Source: an uncultured Clostridium sp. (GTDB lineage Bacteria; Bacillota; Clostridia; TANB77; CAG-508). From it: a DNA stretch of 39,841 bases. Shown here piece after piece: positions 8,177 to 16,262 of the stretch. The DNA is taken from positions 1 through 39,841 of the forward strand of contig USCV01000011.1 of the NCBI GenBank assembly GCA_900553225.1, in the 5' to 3' direction. The notes under the pieces were generated by a model, which searched no databases, had not been told where the DNA came from, and saw only the letters and a program-made list of their open reading frames with translations. The translations under genes were made by a program, and so were the position numbers. Position 1 is the stretch's first letter, and each line of letters begins with the position of its first letter.

Positions 8177-9311
8177 AACATTTTGGAAAATTATAAATAA
8201 ATATAAAGGAACAATTATCCTTTATACAGTTATACTTATTATTTTTGGTGGAATTAATATGTCTACAAACGATACAGGAACTACTTTTGTAGACAGTAAG
8301 CCAGATATCCTAATTATAAATAAAGATGAAGAGATAGGAATTACTAAAAATTTAGTTGATTATCTAAAGCAAAATTCGAATATTATTAATGTTAAAAATA
8401 ATGAAGAAGCAATAAATGATGCTCTATTTTATAGAGATGTAAACTATGTAATCTATATACCAGAAAATTATCGCCAAGATGTACTAAATGGATTAAATCC
8501 AGAGATAAATATAAAATCAACAGGAGATTATAGTGCCAGTCTTGCAGAAATGATGTTATCAAGATATGTTCAAATACAAAATATATATAAAGATAATATA
8601 AACAATGAAGATGAATTAATAGAAGCTATTAATAATAATTTATCAAAAAAATCGTCAGTAGAAATGACTTCAAAGTTAGATGCAAGTAAAATGACTAAAG
8701 TAGCATCATACTTTAATTTTGCAAGTTATAGCATTATGGCAGTAGTTATTTTTATTATCTGTCTTGTTTTATCAAGTTTTCACGAAAAAACAGTAAATAA
8801 AAGAACTATAATTAGTAGTATGAATTATAAGGAGCATAATAGGTTAATTTTATTTGCAAGCTTTATGTATTCTGTAATTGTATGGTTTTTATATGTGGTA
8901 TTAGGTCTAATATTATTAGGAAATATTATATTTACAGCAAGAGGACTTGTGTATTTACTTAATACATTTGTATTTACTTTTTGTGCTTTAACAATTGCGT
9001 TACTAATATCTACTATTGTAAGTAATAAAAATGCTATAAATGGAATTGTAAATGTAGTGGCATTGGGTTCAGCTTTCCTTTGTGGAGCTTTTGTACCAGC
9101 TGAATGGTTGCCAAAGGCAGTATTAAATATAGCTCATATTTTACCAGCTTATTGGTATATTAATTCAAATGATTTATTAAAGACAATGGAGACTATAAAT
9201 TTTGAAACACTAAAACCTGTATTTAATAATATGCTAGTTATATTAGCGTTTGCGATATTGTTTATTATAATGAATAATATTATTTCAAAAAAGAAACAAA
9301 AGGTAGGATAA
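8163..9311 (+). CDS. ABC-2 type transporter permease, second subunit
   Basis: A 382-residue protein with the same layout as the preceding permease: an N-terminal helix (GTIILYTVILIIFGGINM), a polar loop containing DILIINKDEEIG, and five C-terminal hydrophobic segments with GAFVPAEWLPKAV before the last helix, a motif typical of ABC-2 permeases. The SD GGAGG lies 7 nt before ATG and inside the upstream gene. The two permeases are probably a heterodimeric channel driven by the ATPase at 6057-6995. Confidence 0.88.
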   Translation: MTVFKTFWKIINKYKGTIILYTVILIIFGGINMSTNDTGTTFVDSKPDILIINKDEEIGITKNLVDYLKQNSNIINVKNNEEAINDALFYRDVNYVIYIPENYRQDVLNGLNPEINIKSTGDYSASLAEMMLSRYVQIQNIYKDNINNEDELIEAINNNLSKKSSVEMTSKLDASKMTKVASYFNFASYSIMAVVIFIICLVLSSFHEKTVNKRTIISSMNYKEHNRLILFASFMYSVIVWFLYVVLGLILLGNIIFTARGLVYLLNTFVFTFCALTIALLISTIVSNKNAINGIVNVVALGSAFLCGAFVPAEWLPKAVLNIAHILPAYWYINSNDLLKTMETINFETLKPVFNNMLVILAFAILFIIMNNIISKKKQKVG

Positions 9312-9344
9312 AAACAAAAAGTAATGCAAATTATGGAGGAAAAA

Positions 9345-9668
9345 ATGAATATTTGTAAGCACAAATATAATGTAATAACATTATGTGGTTCAATTAAATT
9401 TAAAACTGAATTTATGAAAGTTCAAGAAAAACTTACATTAGATGGAAATATAGTTTTTATACCTAACTTTTTCAATGATTTGAAAAAAGAAGAAATAAGT
9501 TTACAAACTAAAAAAATGCTAGATGAAATGCATAGGCAAAAAATAAATATGTCAGATGAAATTTATGTAATTAATTCTGGCGGATACATTGGAGAAAGCA
9601 CAAAATCTGAAATTGAATATGCAAAGTTAAATGGTAAAAAGATTTCTTACCTAGAGGACATTAAATAA
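9345..9668 (+). CDS. Small nucleoside 2-deoxyribosyltransferase-like protein
   Basis: The start is ATG 9345 (GGAGG at 9335-9339, 5-nt spacing) rather than the upstream ATG at 9324, giving 107 residues. VITLCGSIKF near the N-terminus and the C-terminal half with ADEIYVIN-like SDEIYVINSGGYIGESTKSE are the pattern of a widespread bacterial family. It resembles nucleoside 2-deoxyribosyltransferase/SLOG-like Rossmann proteins. Catalytic function is unproven, and the protein is shorter than true deoxyribosyltransferases. It lies just downstream of the ABC operon and may be read through from it. Confidence 0.65.
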   Translation: MNICKHKYNVITLCGSIKFKTEFMKVQEKLTLDGNIVFIPNFFNDLKKEEISLQTKKMLDEMHRQKINMSDEIYVINSGGYIGESTKSEIEYAKLNGKKISYLEDIK

Positions 9669-9722
9669 ATTGTAATTTAGTAGTTTGTTAGAAAAATAGT
9701 AATTGGTAAAGGAGATTTTTTT

Positions 9723-9934
9723 GTGAAAAAAAGAAAGAAGTTAAAATAACAGGTTATGACATTGCATATTATGTATCGATATTTACTATTATAGCATCAA
9801 TAATTTTAGCTGTGTTCCAATTTATTAATAAAACTAATGAATGGGATAAAGTGTTTATGTTTTTAATATTTGGAATTATAGGATATTACACAAATAAAGA
9901 AAATAGAAAGAAACAAAAAGAAAAGGACAAATAG
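9723..9934 (+). pseudogene. Small two-helix membrane protein with a broken or slipped 5' end
   Basis: After SD AAAGGAGA, GTG 9723 is followed by a run of seven A's and the frame stops at once (VKKRKKLK, then TAA). One extra A in the run would continue as VKKKKEVKITGYDIAYY, then a hydrophobic segment SIFTIIASIILAVFQFI, a second FMFLIFGIIGYY, and a lysine-rich tail ending at TAG 9932-9934. The downstream frame has no start codon of its own near the SD. This could be a disabled gene, a homopolymer sequencing error, or a gene relying on polymerase slippage. It has no CGG, so it is different from the three CGGA sites. Confidence 0.45.
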
Positions 9935-9987
9935 TAAGTTGTCGCTGAGATTGAATTTTGAAATTTGAATAAAAAACATAAATATTT

Positions 9988-10020
9988 AGATGGGTATATA
10001 GAATATGCTCATCTTTTATT
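9988..10020 (+). terminator. Intrinsic terminator upstream of the recombinase gene
   Basis: Arms GATGGGTATAT (9989-9999) and ATATGCTCATC (10003-10013) pair over 11 bp with two G-T wobbles around a 3-nt loop, followed by TTTTATTAT. It separates the small genes upstream from the recombinase. Confidence 0.7.
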
Positions 10021-10099
10021 ATGTCAATTAAATATTGTATAATATAGATAGAGTTCTATATACTGCAAACTATCAAAAAAATGTAAGGAGGTAATTGTC

Positions 10100-11095
10100 A
10101 TGAGAGAATTATTTGTAGAAAAAGTAATTAATGCAACAGAAGATTTTTTAGACAATAACCAAAGAATAAAATTAAAAGAAATACTTACAGAAATATGTAT
10201 ATATTATAAAATTAAGAAATTAGAACAAAGTCAAAAAGAAGAAATACAGAGGAATAATGAAGACATTCTAAATAGGTTTATATCATCTAAAGAAATCGAA
10301 GGGTGTTCAAAAAGAACTTTAAATTATTACAGAGATACTATAAATAAAATGTTTGATGCTGTAAACCTGCCAATAAATGAAATTACTACTGAAACATTAA
10401 GAAACTATTTAGCAGATTATAAAAATAATTCAAATGCAGGTATGGTAACGATAGATAATATAAGAAGAACTTTATCAAGTTTCTTTGCTTGGTTGGAAAA
10501 TGAAGACTATATTGTAAAAAGTCCAGTAAGAAGAATTCATAAAGTAAAGACTACTAGAAGAGTAAAAGAAACATTAACAGATGAAAATTTGGAAAAGTTA
10601 AGAGATACCTGTTCAAATGTAAGAGATTTAGCAATATTAGAACTATTAATTTCAACTGGTATGAGAGTGGGAGAAATTACGAGATTAAATATATCAGATA
10701 TGAACTTTCAAGAAAGAAGTTGTATTGTTTTAGGTAAAGGTAATAGTGAAAGAGAAGTCTATTTTAGTGCAAAGAGTAAAATGTATATAGAGAAATATTT
10801 AGAAACAAGAATTGATAACAACGAAGCATTATTCGTATCATTAATAAAACCATATAACAGATTAGGAATATCAGGAATTGAAATAGTTATCAGAAACTTA
10901 GGAAAACAAGCAAATATAAATAAAGTTCATCCACATAAATTTAGAAGAACAATGGCAACAATGGCTATTGATAAAGGTATGCCAATAGAACAAGTGCAGA
11001 AATTATTAAGTCATATTAAAATAGATACAACAATGGAATATGCAATGGTGAATCAAAGTAATGTTAAAAATTCTCATAGAAAATATGTTACATAA
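10100..11095 (+). CDS. XerC/XerD-like tyrosine recombinase
   Basis: The 331-residue protein has a helical N-terminal extension (1-55), a SAM-like core-binding domain (56-150) and a C-terminal catalytic domain. All catalytic residues are visible: R189 (STGMRVGE), K213 (LGKGNSER), H279 and R282 (HPHKFRR), H305 (LLSH) and nucleophile Y314 (TTMEYAMV). SD is AAGGAGG, 9 nt before ATG; TATAAT at 10038-10043 is a probable -10. The gene is monocistronic between two terminator-like hairpins. Chromosomal XerC/D normally lack the 50-residue extension, so a dedicated accessory-element integrase or phase-variation recombinase is possible. Clear att or invertible repeats were not identified. Confidence 0.9.
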   Translation: MRELFVEKVINATEDFLDNNQRIKLKEILTEICIYYKIKKLEQSQKEEIQRNNEDILNRFISSKEIEGCSKRTLNYYRDTINKMFDAVNLPINEITTETLRNYLADYKNNSNAGMVTIDNIRRTLSSFFAWLENEDYIVKSPVRRIHKVKTTRRVKETLTDENLEKLRDTCSNVRDLAILELLISTGMRVGEITRLNISDMNFQERSCIVLGKGNSEREVYFSAKSKMYIEKYLETRIDNNEALFVSLIKPYNRLGISGIEIVIRNLGKQANINKVHPHKFRRTMATMAIDKGMPIEQVQKLLSHIKIDTTMEYAMVNQSNVKNSHRKYVT

Positions 11096-11103
11096 ATCCT
11101 AAA

Positions 11104-11129
11104 AATGTTATGTAAAACATTGATTTTTT
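11104..11129 (+). terminator. Probable terminator of the recombinase gene
   Basis: AATGTT (11104-11109) and AACATT (11116-11121) form a 6-bp stem followed by GA and six T's. An outer pairing of CCTAAAAA (11098-11105) with TTTTTAGG (11125-11132) is also possible. The -35 of the next promoter lies in its right arm. Confidence 0.45.
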
Positions 11130-11148
11130 AGGTATAATGCTGTATAAT
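11120..11148 (+). promoter_or_regulatory. Promoter of the ASCH-domain gene
   Basis: TTGATT (11120-11125), 17-bp spacer, TATAAT (11143-11148). A TGGAA-N5-TTCCA dyad follows at 11156-11170 in the leader and could be an operator or a small hairpin. Confidence 0.65.
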
Positions 11149-11209
11149 ATAAAAATGGAATTTATTTCCAAATAAAAATTACATATCAATCAGAAAGGTG
11201 TCATACGCT

Positions 11210-11611
11210 ATGAAAGTTTTAAGTATTATTGAACCATGGGCAACTCTTATTAAAGAGGGAAAGAAGGTCATCGAAACAAGAAGTTGGAAAACATCTTACA
11301 GAGGTGAACTTTACATCCATGCAAGTAACAAAAAAATTAAAAGGAGTGATGCGCACACAAGTGAATTACTTAAACTGATTCCAAATGTACCTATGGGATA
11401 TGGTAACATTATATGCAAATGCAGATTGGTTGATTGCGTATATATGGATCAGGAATTCTTAGACATGATACAGAAGGACAAGCAGGAATTCTTATGCGGA
11501 GAATATAGTTTGGGAAGATATGCTTGGATTTTGGAAGATGTTGAGATACTTGAAAAGCCGATTCCAGCCAAAGGGCATTTGAATATCTGGAATTATGAGG
11601 TCAGCGAATAG
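11210..11611 (+). CDS. ASCH-domain protein
   Basis: The start is ATG 11210: the SD AGAAAGG lies about 11 nt upstream, whereas GTG 11198 overlaps the SD. The 133-residue product begins MKVLSIIEPWATLI and continues KEGKKVIETRSWKT, the ASCH signature; GELYIHAS and LGRYAWILEDVEIL follow as in the family. ASCH is a PUA-related beta-barrel, and members bind RNA or act as small amidohydrolases; the role here is unknown. Codon use (CTG, GCG, GCC, CAG) and G+C are visibly higher than in neighbours, which suggests recent transfer. The next small gene starts 14 bases downstream. Confidence 0.82.
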   Translation: MKVLSIIEPWATLIKEGKKVIETRSWKTSYRGELYIHASNKKIKRSDAHTSELLKLIPNVPMGYGNIICKCRLVDCVYMDQEFLDMIQKDKQEFLCGEYSLGRYAWILEDVEILEKPIPAKGHLNIWNYEVSE

Positions 11612-11625
11612 CGGATGGTAGAAAA

Positions 11626-11940
11626 ATGACAAAAGATGAATTATTAGCTCAAAAAGAAACAATAAATAATTTGATTAAATTAGAAACAGAAAATCAAGTA
11701 GGATACAATCAAAAAGCATTAGGATTACTTAGTATAGGAATATCACTTACTACACTTGAATTAGTTGATAACAATATACATTATTTAGAATATATATTTA
11801 CTCAAAATGCGAGTCAATTTGTTGATGGATTGATGGTAGGATTAGCAATAGTTTTTAATATATGCGGTATATATAGTATTGCAAAATATAATAAGAAAGA
11901 AAAAGAAAAAGTTAAATTATTAGAAAAAAAGAAAAAATAA
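11626..11940 (+). CDS. Small membrane protein of unknown function
   Basis: I do not recognise the family. The 104-residue product has a polar helical N-terminus (1-30), a hydrophobic segment ALGLLSIGISLTTLELV (near 31-47), a second FVDGLMVGLAIVFNICGIYSI (near 66-86), and a strongly basic tail ending KLLEKKKK. No good SD is visible (GGATGGTAGAAAA precedes ATG), so it may depend on coupling to the ASCH gene. Its codon use is AT-rich like the host, unlike the ASCH gene. Confidence 0.55.
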   Translation: MTKDELLAQKETINNLIKLETENQVGYNQKALGLLSIGISLTTLELVDNNIHYLEYIFTQNASQFVDGLMVGLAIVFNICGIYSIAKYNKKEKEKVKLLEKKKK

Positions 11941-11989
11941 ATTACAATTTAAAAATTAGTTAAATAATAATTTGGAGGTATGAAGATTT

Positions 11990-12163
11990 ATGAAAAACAA
12001 AAGTATAGTTATAGGAATAATAATAGGAATAGTAATGACAATAATTTGGAGTTTAATTTTTATAAATGTATTAAATAGTATGGTAGGAATAGGAATAGGA
12101 ATATGCTTAGGGATATCTTTTGGCATTTCATTTAGTCTGATTTTTAAGAAAAGACAAAAATAA
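11990..12163 (+). CDS. Small two-helix hydrophobic protein
   Basis: A 57-codon frame: ATG at 11990 with SD GGAGGT (11974-11979) 10 nt upstream, ending TAA 12161-12163. MKNKSIVIGIIIGIVMTIIW starts a first helix; a second, Gly/Ile-rich segment is followed by a basic end FKKRQK. Function is unknown. The SD and the two-helix/basic-tail pattern, shared with the two neighbouring small proteins, support a real gene. Confidence 0.55.
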   Translation: MKNKSIVIGIIIGIVMTIIWSLIFINVLNSMVGIGIGICLGISFGISFSLIFKKRQK

Positions 12164-12255
12164 GTAGTAATAAAAATTGTAAGTTGCAGCTAAGATTAAA
12201 ACTGGCTAATAAATTTAGAAAAATGAAAATGAAAAAAATAATAGGAGATATTTTT

Positions 12256-12795
12256 ATGATTTATAAATGCATTTATAAAACTCCAGATGAATTTTCAGAT
12301 ATTATAATGAATAGTAATGGGGAATACTTAACAGGTTTATGGTTTGAAGGCTCAAAAGATTCTTTTAAACATGAAATAGATTGTGAAGAAAAGAGCCTGC
12401 CCATATTTCAAGAAACAAGTAAATGGTTAGATGCTTATTTTAGTGGTGAAGTCCCTAATTTTACACCAAAATATAAAATAGAAAATTTAACTCCATTTAG
12501 AAAAGAAGTAATAGATATAATGAATACTATACCTTTTGGAGAAACTCTAACCTATAATGATATATCAAAAAAAATTGCAAAAAATAGAGTAATAAAAAGA
12601 ATGTCATCGCAGGCAGTTGGAGGAGCAGTTGGATGGAATCCAATTTGTATTATTATTCCTTGTCATAGGGTTGTTGGAACTAATGGAAATCTAACAGGAT
12701 ATGGTGGAGGAATAAAGAACAAATTAGCACTTTTAACACACGAAAAAAACGATATGAATAAATATTTTGTTCCAAAACGAGGTACTGCATTATGA
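12256..12795 (+). CDS. ogt: Methylated-DNA--protein-cysteine methyltransferase (Ogt type)
   Basis: The start is ATG 12256 (SD AGGAGA, 7-nt spacing) instead of the frame start 72 bases upstream, giving 179 residues. The suicide DNA-repair enzyme signature IIIPCHRVVG carries the acceptor Cys136, preceded by SSQAVGGAVGWNP and the helix-turn-helix part with TPFRKEVIDIMNTIPFGET. The enzyme transfers methyl groups from O6-methylguanine and O4-methylthymine to the cysteine. The stop codon overlaps the start of a tag remnant as ATGA, so it once formed a two-gene alkylation-repair operon. Confidence 0.93.
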   Translation: MIYKCIYKTPDEFSDIIMNSNGEYLTGLWFEGSKDSFKHEIDCEEKSLPIFQETSKWLDAYFSGEVPNFTPKYKIENLTPFRKEVIDIMNTIPFGETLTYNDISKKIAKNRVIKRMSSQAVGGAVGWNPICIIIPCHRVVGTNGNLTGYGGGIKNKLALLTHEKNDMNKYFVPKRGTAL

Positions 12796-12878
12796 TAAGG
12801 TGTAAATGGTGTAATTTGAACAACCCGAAATATATAGAATACCACGATAATGAGTGGTGCAAGCTAAATTTTGAATAA
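12792..12878 (+). pseudogene. tag: N-terminal stub of DNA-3-methyladenine glycosylase I
   Basis: ATG 12792 overlaps the ogt stop. The 28 codons begin MIRCKWCNLNNPKYIEYHDN and continue EWCKLNFE before TAA 12876-12878. This matches the conserved N-terminus of Tag (RCxW....YIxYHDxEW), including the early cysteine and the YHDNEW motif. The remaining roughly 155 residues, with the active site and other zinc ligands, are absent; nothing downstream up to 13061 resembles them. It is a deletion remnant, not a CGG frameshift. Confidence 0.8.
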
Positions 12879-12929
12879 AAATATACAAATTTTATTTATA
12901 AAAAGGCTACACAAATGAAAAAAAGTATG

Positions 12930-12953
12930 TTACAATAAAAAATGTAATTTTTT
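12930..12953 (+). terminator. Possible weak terminator after the ogt region
   Basis: TTACA (12930-12934) and TGTAA (12943-12947) make a 5-bp stem followed by TTTTTT; an upstream A-run can extend pairing with the T's. The stem is short, so the call is tentative. Confidence 0.35.
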
Positions 12954-13061
12954 AGAAAACCGTAAAAATTAATAAAGTTGGGGTATTGAAAAAATGGAAA
13001 GGCACTGATATATAAGGCTTAAAAAGTCTGAAAATAAAGGAAAGATAAGGAGGAATTAACC

Positions 13062-13787
13062 ATGTCAGGACATAGCAAATGGCATAATATTCAAGCAAAA
13101 AAAGGAAAAGCAGATGCAGCTAGAGGAAAAGTATTTACAAAATTAGGAAGAGAATTATTAGTTGCAGTAAAACAAGGAGGACCAGATCCAGCGGGAAACT
13201 CTAAATTAAAAGATATTATTGCAAAGTGTAAGGCAGCAAACATGCCAAATGATACAATAAATAATGCAATAAAAAGAGCTGCAGGTTCAGCAGATTCTGC
13301 AAATTATGAAGAAGTATTATATGAAGGATATGGACCAAATGGTGTAGCAGTAATTGTAGAGGGAAGTACAGATAATAAAAATAGAACAGCAGCAGATGTT
13401 AGACATGCATTTGATAAATCAGGTGGAAACTTAGGAACAACAGGTTGTGTATCTTATCTATTTAATAAAAAGGGAGTAATCGTAATAGATAGAGCATCAT
13501 CTGAAATTTCGGAAGATGATTTAATGTTACTTGCAATAGATAGCGGTGCAGAAGATTTTTCAGCAGAAGAAGAAGTTTATGAAATAACAACTACTCCAGA
13601 AGATTTTTCATCTGTTAGAGAAAAATTAGAGCAACAAGGACTAGAATTCTTAGAAGCTGATGTACAAATGGTGCCTACCACATATGTTACATTAGATGAA
13701 AAAGGTGAAGCTAAAATGCAAAGATTATTAGATATGTTAGATGATTTAGATGATGTAACAAACGTATATCATAATTGGGATGAATAA
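13062..13787 (+). CDS. yebC: YebC/PmpR/TACO1-family protein
   Basis: A 241-residue protein with the invariant N-terminus MSGHSKWHNIQAKKGKADAA, then GPDPAGNSKLK, MPNDTINNAIKRA and YEGYGPNGVAVIVE. The length is typical. Family members have been described as transcriptional regulators and, more recently, as ribosome-associated factors that ease translation of difficult motifs; which applies here cannot be read from sequence. SD AAGGAGG is 7 nt before ATG. A strong terminator follows, so it appears monocistronic. Confidence 0.97.
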   Translation: MSGHSKWHNIQAKKGKADAARGKVFTKLGRELLVAVKQGGPDPAGNSKLKDIIAKCKAANMPNDTINNAIKRAAGSADSANYEEVLYEGYGPNGVAVIVEGSTDNKNRTAADVRHAFDKSGGNLGTTGCVSYLFNKKGVIVIDRASSEISEDDLMLLAIDSGAEDFSAEEEVYEITTTPEDFSSVREKLEQQGLEFLEADVQMVPTTYVTLDEKGEAKMQRLLDMLDDLDDVTNVYHNWDE

Positions 13788-13822
13788 ATAAAACTATAAT
13801 ATAAATATAAGAAAATATAAAA

Positions 13823-13859
13823 AATGAATAATGCTAAAAAGTATTATTCATTTTTTTTT
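13823..13859 (+). terminator. Intrinsic terminator of yebC
   Basis: AATGAATAAT (13823-13832) pairs perfectly with ATTATTCATT (13843-13852), with inner G-C pairing possible, followed by a T-run to 13859. Confidence 0.9.
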
Positions 13860-13949
13860 AGAAATTTTAAATAATAGTAATAAAAAGAAAAAATATGAAT
13901 ATATATGTTAATAAGAAAATTAATTATTAAAATAAGGAGGACAAGCAAA

Positions 13950-14894
13950 ATGGAAGAGGTACTTAAAAATTTTCCACAACCAATATCTTTAGAAATTTAT
14001 GAAAATATAAAAGAGCAAAAAAAAGAAGTAGAAGAAATTAGGTTACGAATTAACCAATATTGTATTATTAAACTTAGTAGTGAAGAAAAAATAATACCAT
14101 ATAAAGTAAATAAAATGGAAATTATGCAGATATTTCAAAAAATATGTGACCAGTCTGTTTATTCATATCAAAATCAAATTGTAAATGGGTATATAACAAT
14201 AAAAGGAGGACATAGAGTTGGACTTACCGGTGATGTTGTTGTAGAAAATGGAAAGATAATTAATATTAGGTATATATCATCTTTAAATTTTAGAATTGCA
14301 CATCAAATTCTGGATTGTAGTAACTCAATATTAAGATACATATTAGATATTCAAAGAAATCAAATTTATAATACTTTAATTGTTTCAAGCCCAGGCGCAG
14401 GGAAAACAACGTTATTAAAAGATTTAGTTAGAAAAATAAGTAGCGGAATTCCTGAAATATATTTTCACGGTTTAAATGTATCGGTTGTAGATGAAAGAGG
14501 AGAAATTGCTGCTATGTATCAAGGAGAGCCACAAAATGATATAGGAACAAGAACTGATGTATTAGAAAATATTACAAAACCATTGGGAATAAAAATGGCA
14601 CTTCGATCTATGGCACCACAAGTGATTATTGCAGATGAAATAGGAAAAAGTGAAGATGTACAGGCAATTGAATATGCTATTTGTTCAGGTGTAAAGGGAG
14701 TTTTTTCAGCACATGGAAACAGTTTAGAAGAAATTTTATCAAACTCAGAACTTGAAAAATTACTTCAAAAAAATATAATTGAAAGAATTATTTTGCTAGA
14801 TAATAAAGCAAGAGGGCACATAAAAAAAGTATATGAGCTAAATAAAAGTAAAAATACATATATAGATTTAGATGCCAAGAAAAGAGCAAGTTAA
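13950..14894 (+). CDS. spoIIIAA: Stage III sporulation protein AA (ATPase)
   Basis: The start is ATG 13950 (SD AAGGAGG 9 nt upstream), not the frame start at 13905, giving 314 residues. It shows EIRLRIN, GYITIKGGHRVGLTG, a P-loop SSPGAGKTT (near 146-154), VVDERGEIAAMYQG and VIIADEIG, all as in SpoIIIAA, a secretion-ATPase-like protein. It energises the SpoIIIA-SpoIIQ feeding channel between mother cell and forespore. It is the first gene of a complete eight-gene operon. No sigmaE-type promoter was convincingly found. Confidence 0.96.
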   Translation: MEEVLKNFPQPISLEIYENIKEQKKEVEEIRLRINQYCIIKLSSEEKIIPYKVNKMEIMQIFQKICDQSVYSYQNQIVNGYITIKGGHRVGLTGDVVVENGKIINIRYISSLNFRIAHQILDCSNSILRYILDIQRNQIYNTLIVSSPGAGKTTLLKDLVRKISSGIPEIYFHGLNVSVVDERGEIAAMYQGEPQNDIGTRTDVLENITKPLGIKMALRSMAPQVIIADEIGKSEDVQAIEYAICSGVKGVFSAHGNSLEEILSNSELEKLLQKNIIERIILLDNKARGHIKKVYELNKSKNTYIDLDAKKRAS

Positions 14895-15057
14895 AATTTA
14901 CAGTAAAATTTGTGTAAAAACCAAAGTATAAAATTCAAAAATTTAAATAAAAAACAGATTATACTATATGTTTTTGTTCTAAAATAGACAAGCTTTGCAT
15001 ATATATAAATATAAATTCAAATTTTGTAAATTTAAAATATAAGGAGATTAATTGAAA

Positions 15058-15567
15058 ATGTGGGTAATTAAATATATAACATTAACTTTGATTTTTGGAG
15101 GAACATCTTTTATTGGAATATTAATTGCAAAAAAATATTCGAACAGACTAAAGGAATTACAAGAAATAAAAAAAGCATTACATATGTTTGAAGTAAAAAT
15201 GAAATTTACATATATGTCAATTCCAGTAATTTTTAGAGAAATCGAAACACAAGTATATGGCAATATTGCTAAAATTTTCGGAAACTGTGCAGAAAAAATA
15301 GAGTATATGCCAGCAGAAAAAGCATGGAATGAATCAATCTATAATTCAAATACTAATTTACTTCCTAAAGATAAGGAAGTATTAAATGGACTTGGAAAAT
15401 TACTTGGACAAACAGACATAGAAGGGCAAATTAATCAAATAAAATTAGTTGATGATTTTCTAAATATTCAAATACAAGAAGCAAATGAAGCAAAAAATAA
15501 AAACGAGAAATTATATAGAACACTCGGAATGGTTGCAGGACTTGGTATTGTTATTATATTAATTTAA
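15058..15567 (+). CDS. spoIIIAB: Stage III sporulation protein AB
   Basis: About 169 residues: an N-terminal membrane helix, LQEIKKALHMFEVKMKF, helical middle, and a C-terminal helix after EANEAKNKNEKLYRTLGMVAG, matching SpoIIIAB in order and length. Two starts are possible: TTG 15052 (4 nt after SD AAGGAGA) and ATG 15058 (about 10 nt); ATG is preferred. A 160-base AT-rich gap to spoIIIAA contains no recognisable signal. It is part of the channel assembly in the mother-cell membrane. Confidence 0.92.
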   Translation: MWVIKYITLTLIFGGTSFIGILIAKKYSNRLKELQEIKKALHMFEVKMKFTYMSIPVIFREIETQVYGNIAKIFGNCAEKIEYMPAEKAWNESIYNSNTNLLPKDKEVLNGLGKLLGQTDIEGQINQIKLVDDFLNIQIQEANEAKNKNEKLYRTLGMVAGLGIVIILI

Positions 15568-15595
15568 AAAACAAATGATAAAGGATGGTGCAAAG

Positions 15596-15790
15596 ATGGA
15601 TATTAATTTATTATTTAAAATAGCCGCAATAGGAATATTAGTTGCAGTATTACATCAGGTTTTAGTTAGAGCAGGAAGAGAAGATCAAGCTATGATGACA
15701 ACTTTAGCAGGACTTGTTATTGTTTTAACAATGGTTATAAAAGAAATTAGTACATTATTTAATACTGTAAGAACAATATTTAACTTATAG
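15596..15790 (+). CDS. spoIIIAC: Stage III sporulation protein AC
   Basis: A 64-residue protein from ATG 15596 (SD AAAGGATGG) with two hydrophobic helices. MDINLLFKIAAIGILVAVLH and GREDQAMMTTLAGLVIVLTM are typical of SpoIIIAC, whose length is normally 64-68. The upstream ATG at 15575 overlaps the SD and is unlikely. Confidence 0.94.
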   Translation: MDINLLFKIAAIGILVAVLHQVLVRAGREDQAMMTTLAGLVIVLTMVIKEISTLFNTVRTIFNL

Positions 15791-15812
15791 AAAGCATTGG
15801 AGGAAATTAATA

Positions 15813-16199
15813 ATGGATATTATTAAAATAATTGGAATTGGGTTAATTTCATTAATAATGACCATAATAATTAAACAGCACAGACCGGAATTTGCAATAT
15901 ACATATCAGTAATTGCAGGAGTACTAATTTTGACTTTAGTTTTAGGAAAGGTATCTGGAATTATAACACTTTTATCTAACCTAGCAGATAAAACAACTAT
16001 TAATCGCGACTTTTTATATTTATTAATAAAAATCACAGGAGTTGCCTTACTTACTGAATTCGCTGTAAGCATATGTAAAGATTCAGGCGAATCGGCTATT
16101 GCATCCAAAATTGATATTGGAGGCAAAGTAACAATAATTGCAATATCTATTCCGATTATCTCAAGCTTATTAGAAACAGTTTTAAAAGTATTACCATAA
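15813..16199 (+). CDS. spoIIIAD: Stage III sporulation protein AD
   Basis: A 128-residue protein with four hydrophobic segments. KQHRPEFAIYISVIAGVLIL, ITGVALLTEFAVSICKDSGE and SAIASKIDIGGKV are hallmark SpoIIIAD motifs. SD TTGGAGGA lies 10 nt before ATG. It follows spoIIIAC by 22 bases. Confidence 0.95.
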   Translation: MDIIKIIGIGLISLIMTIIIKQHRPEFAIYISVIAGVLILTLVLGKVSGIITLLSNLADKTTINRDFLYLLIKITGVALLTEFAVSICKDSGESAIASKIDIGGKVTIIAISIPIISSLLETVLKVLP

Positions 16200-16262
16200 G
16201 TCTACAAAAAAAGTGTATATAAAAAATATAACTTGCAATTTATAAATGAGGAGAATATTTTT

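Noticed and set aside
9723..9934. Treating the small-ORF break as a fourth CGG frameshift
   Set aside because: There is no CGG near the break; it lies in an A7 run and needs an added, not a skipped, base.
12792..12878. Treating the tag truncation as a frameshift that could be rescued
   Set aside because: No continuation of Tag is visible in any frame downstream, so it is a deletion.
13860..13949. SigmaE-type promoter for the spoIIIA operon
   Set aside because: Expected from biology, but no convincing -35/-10 pair could be aligned; ATATG-rich segments are not specific enough.
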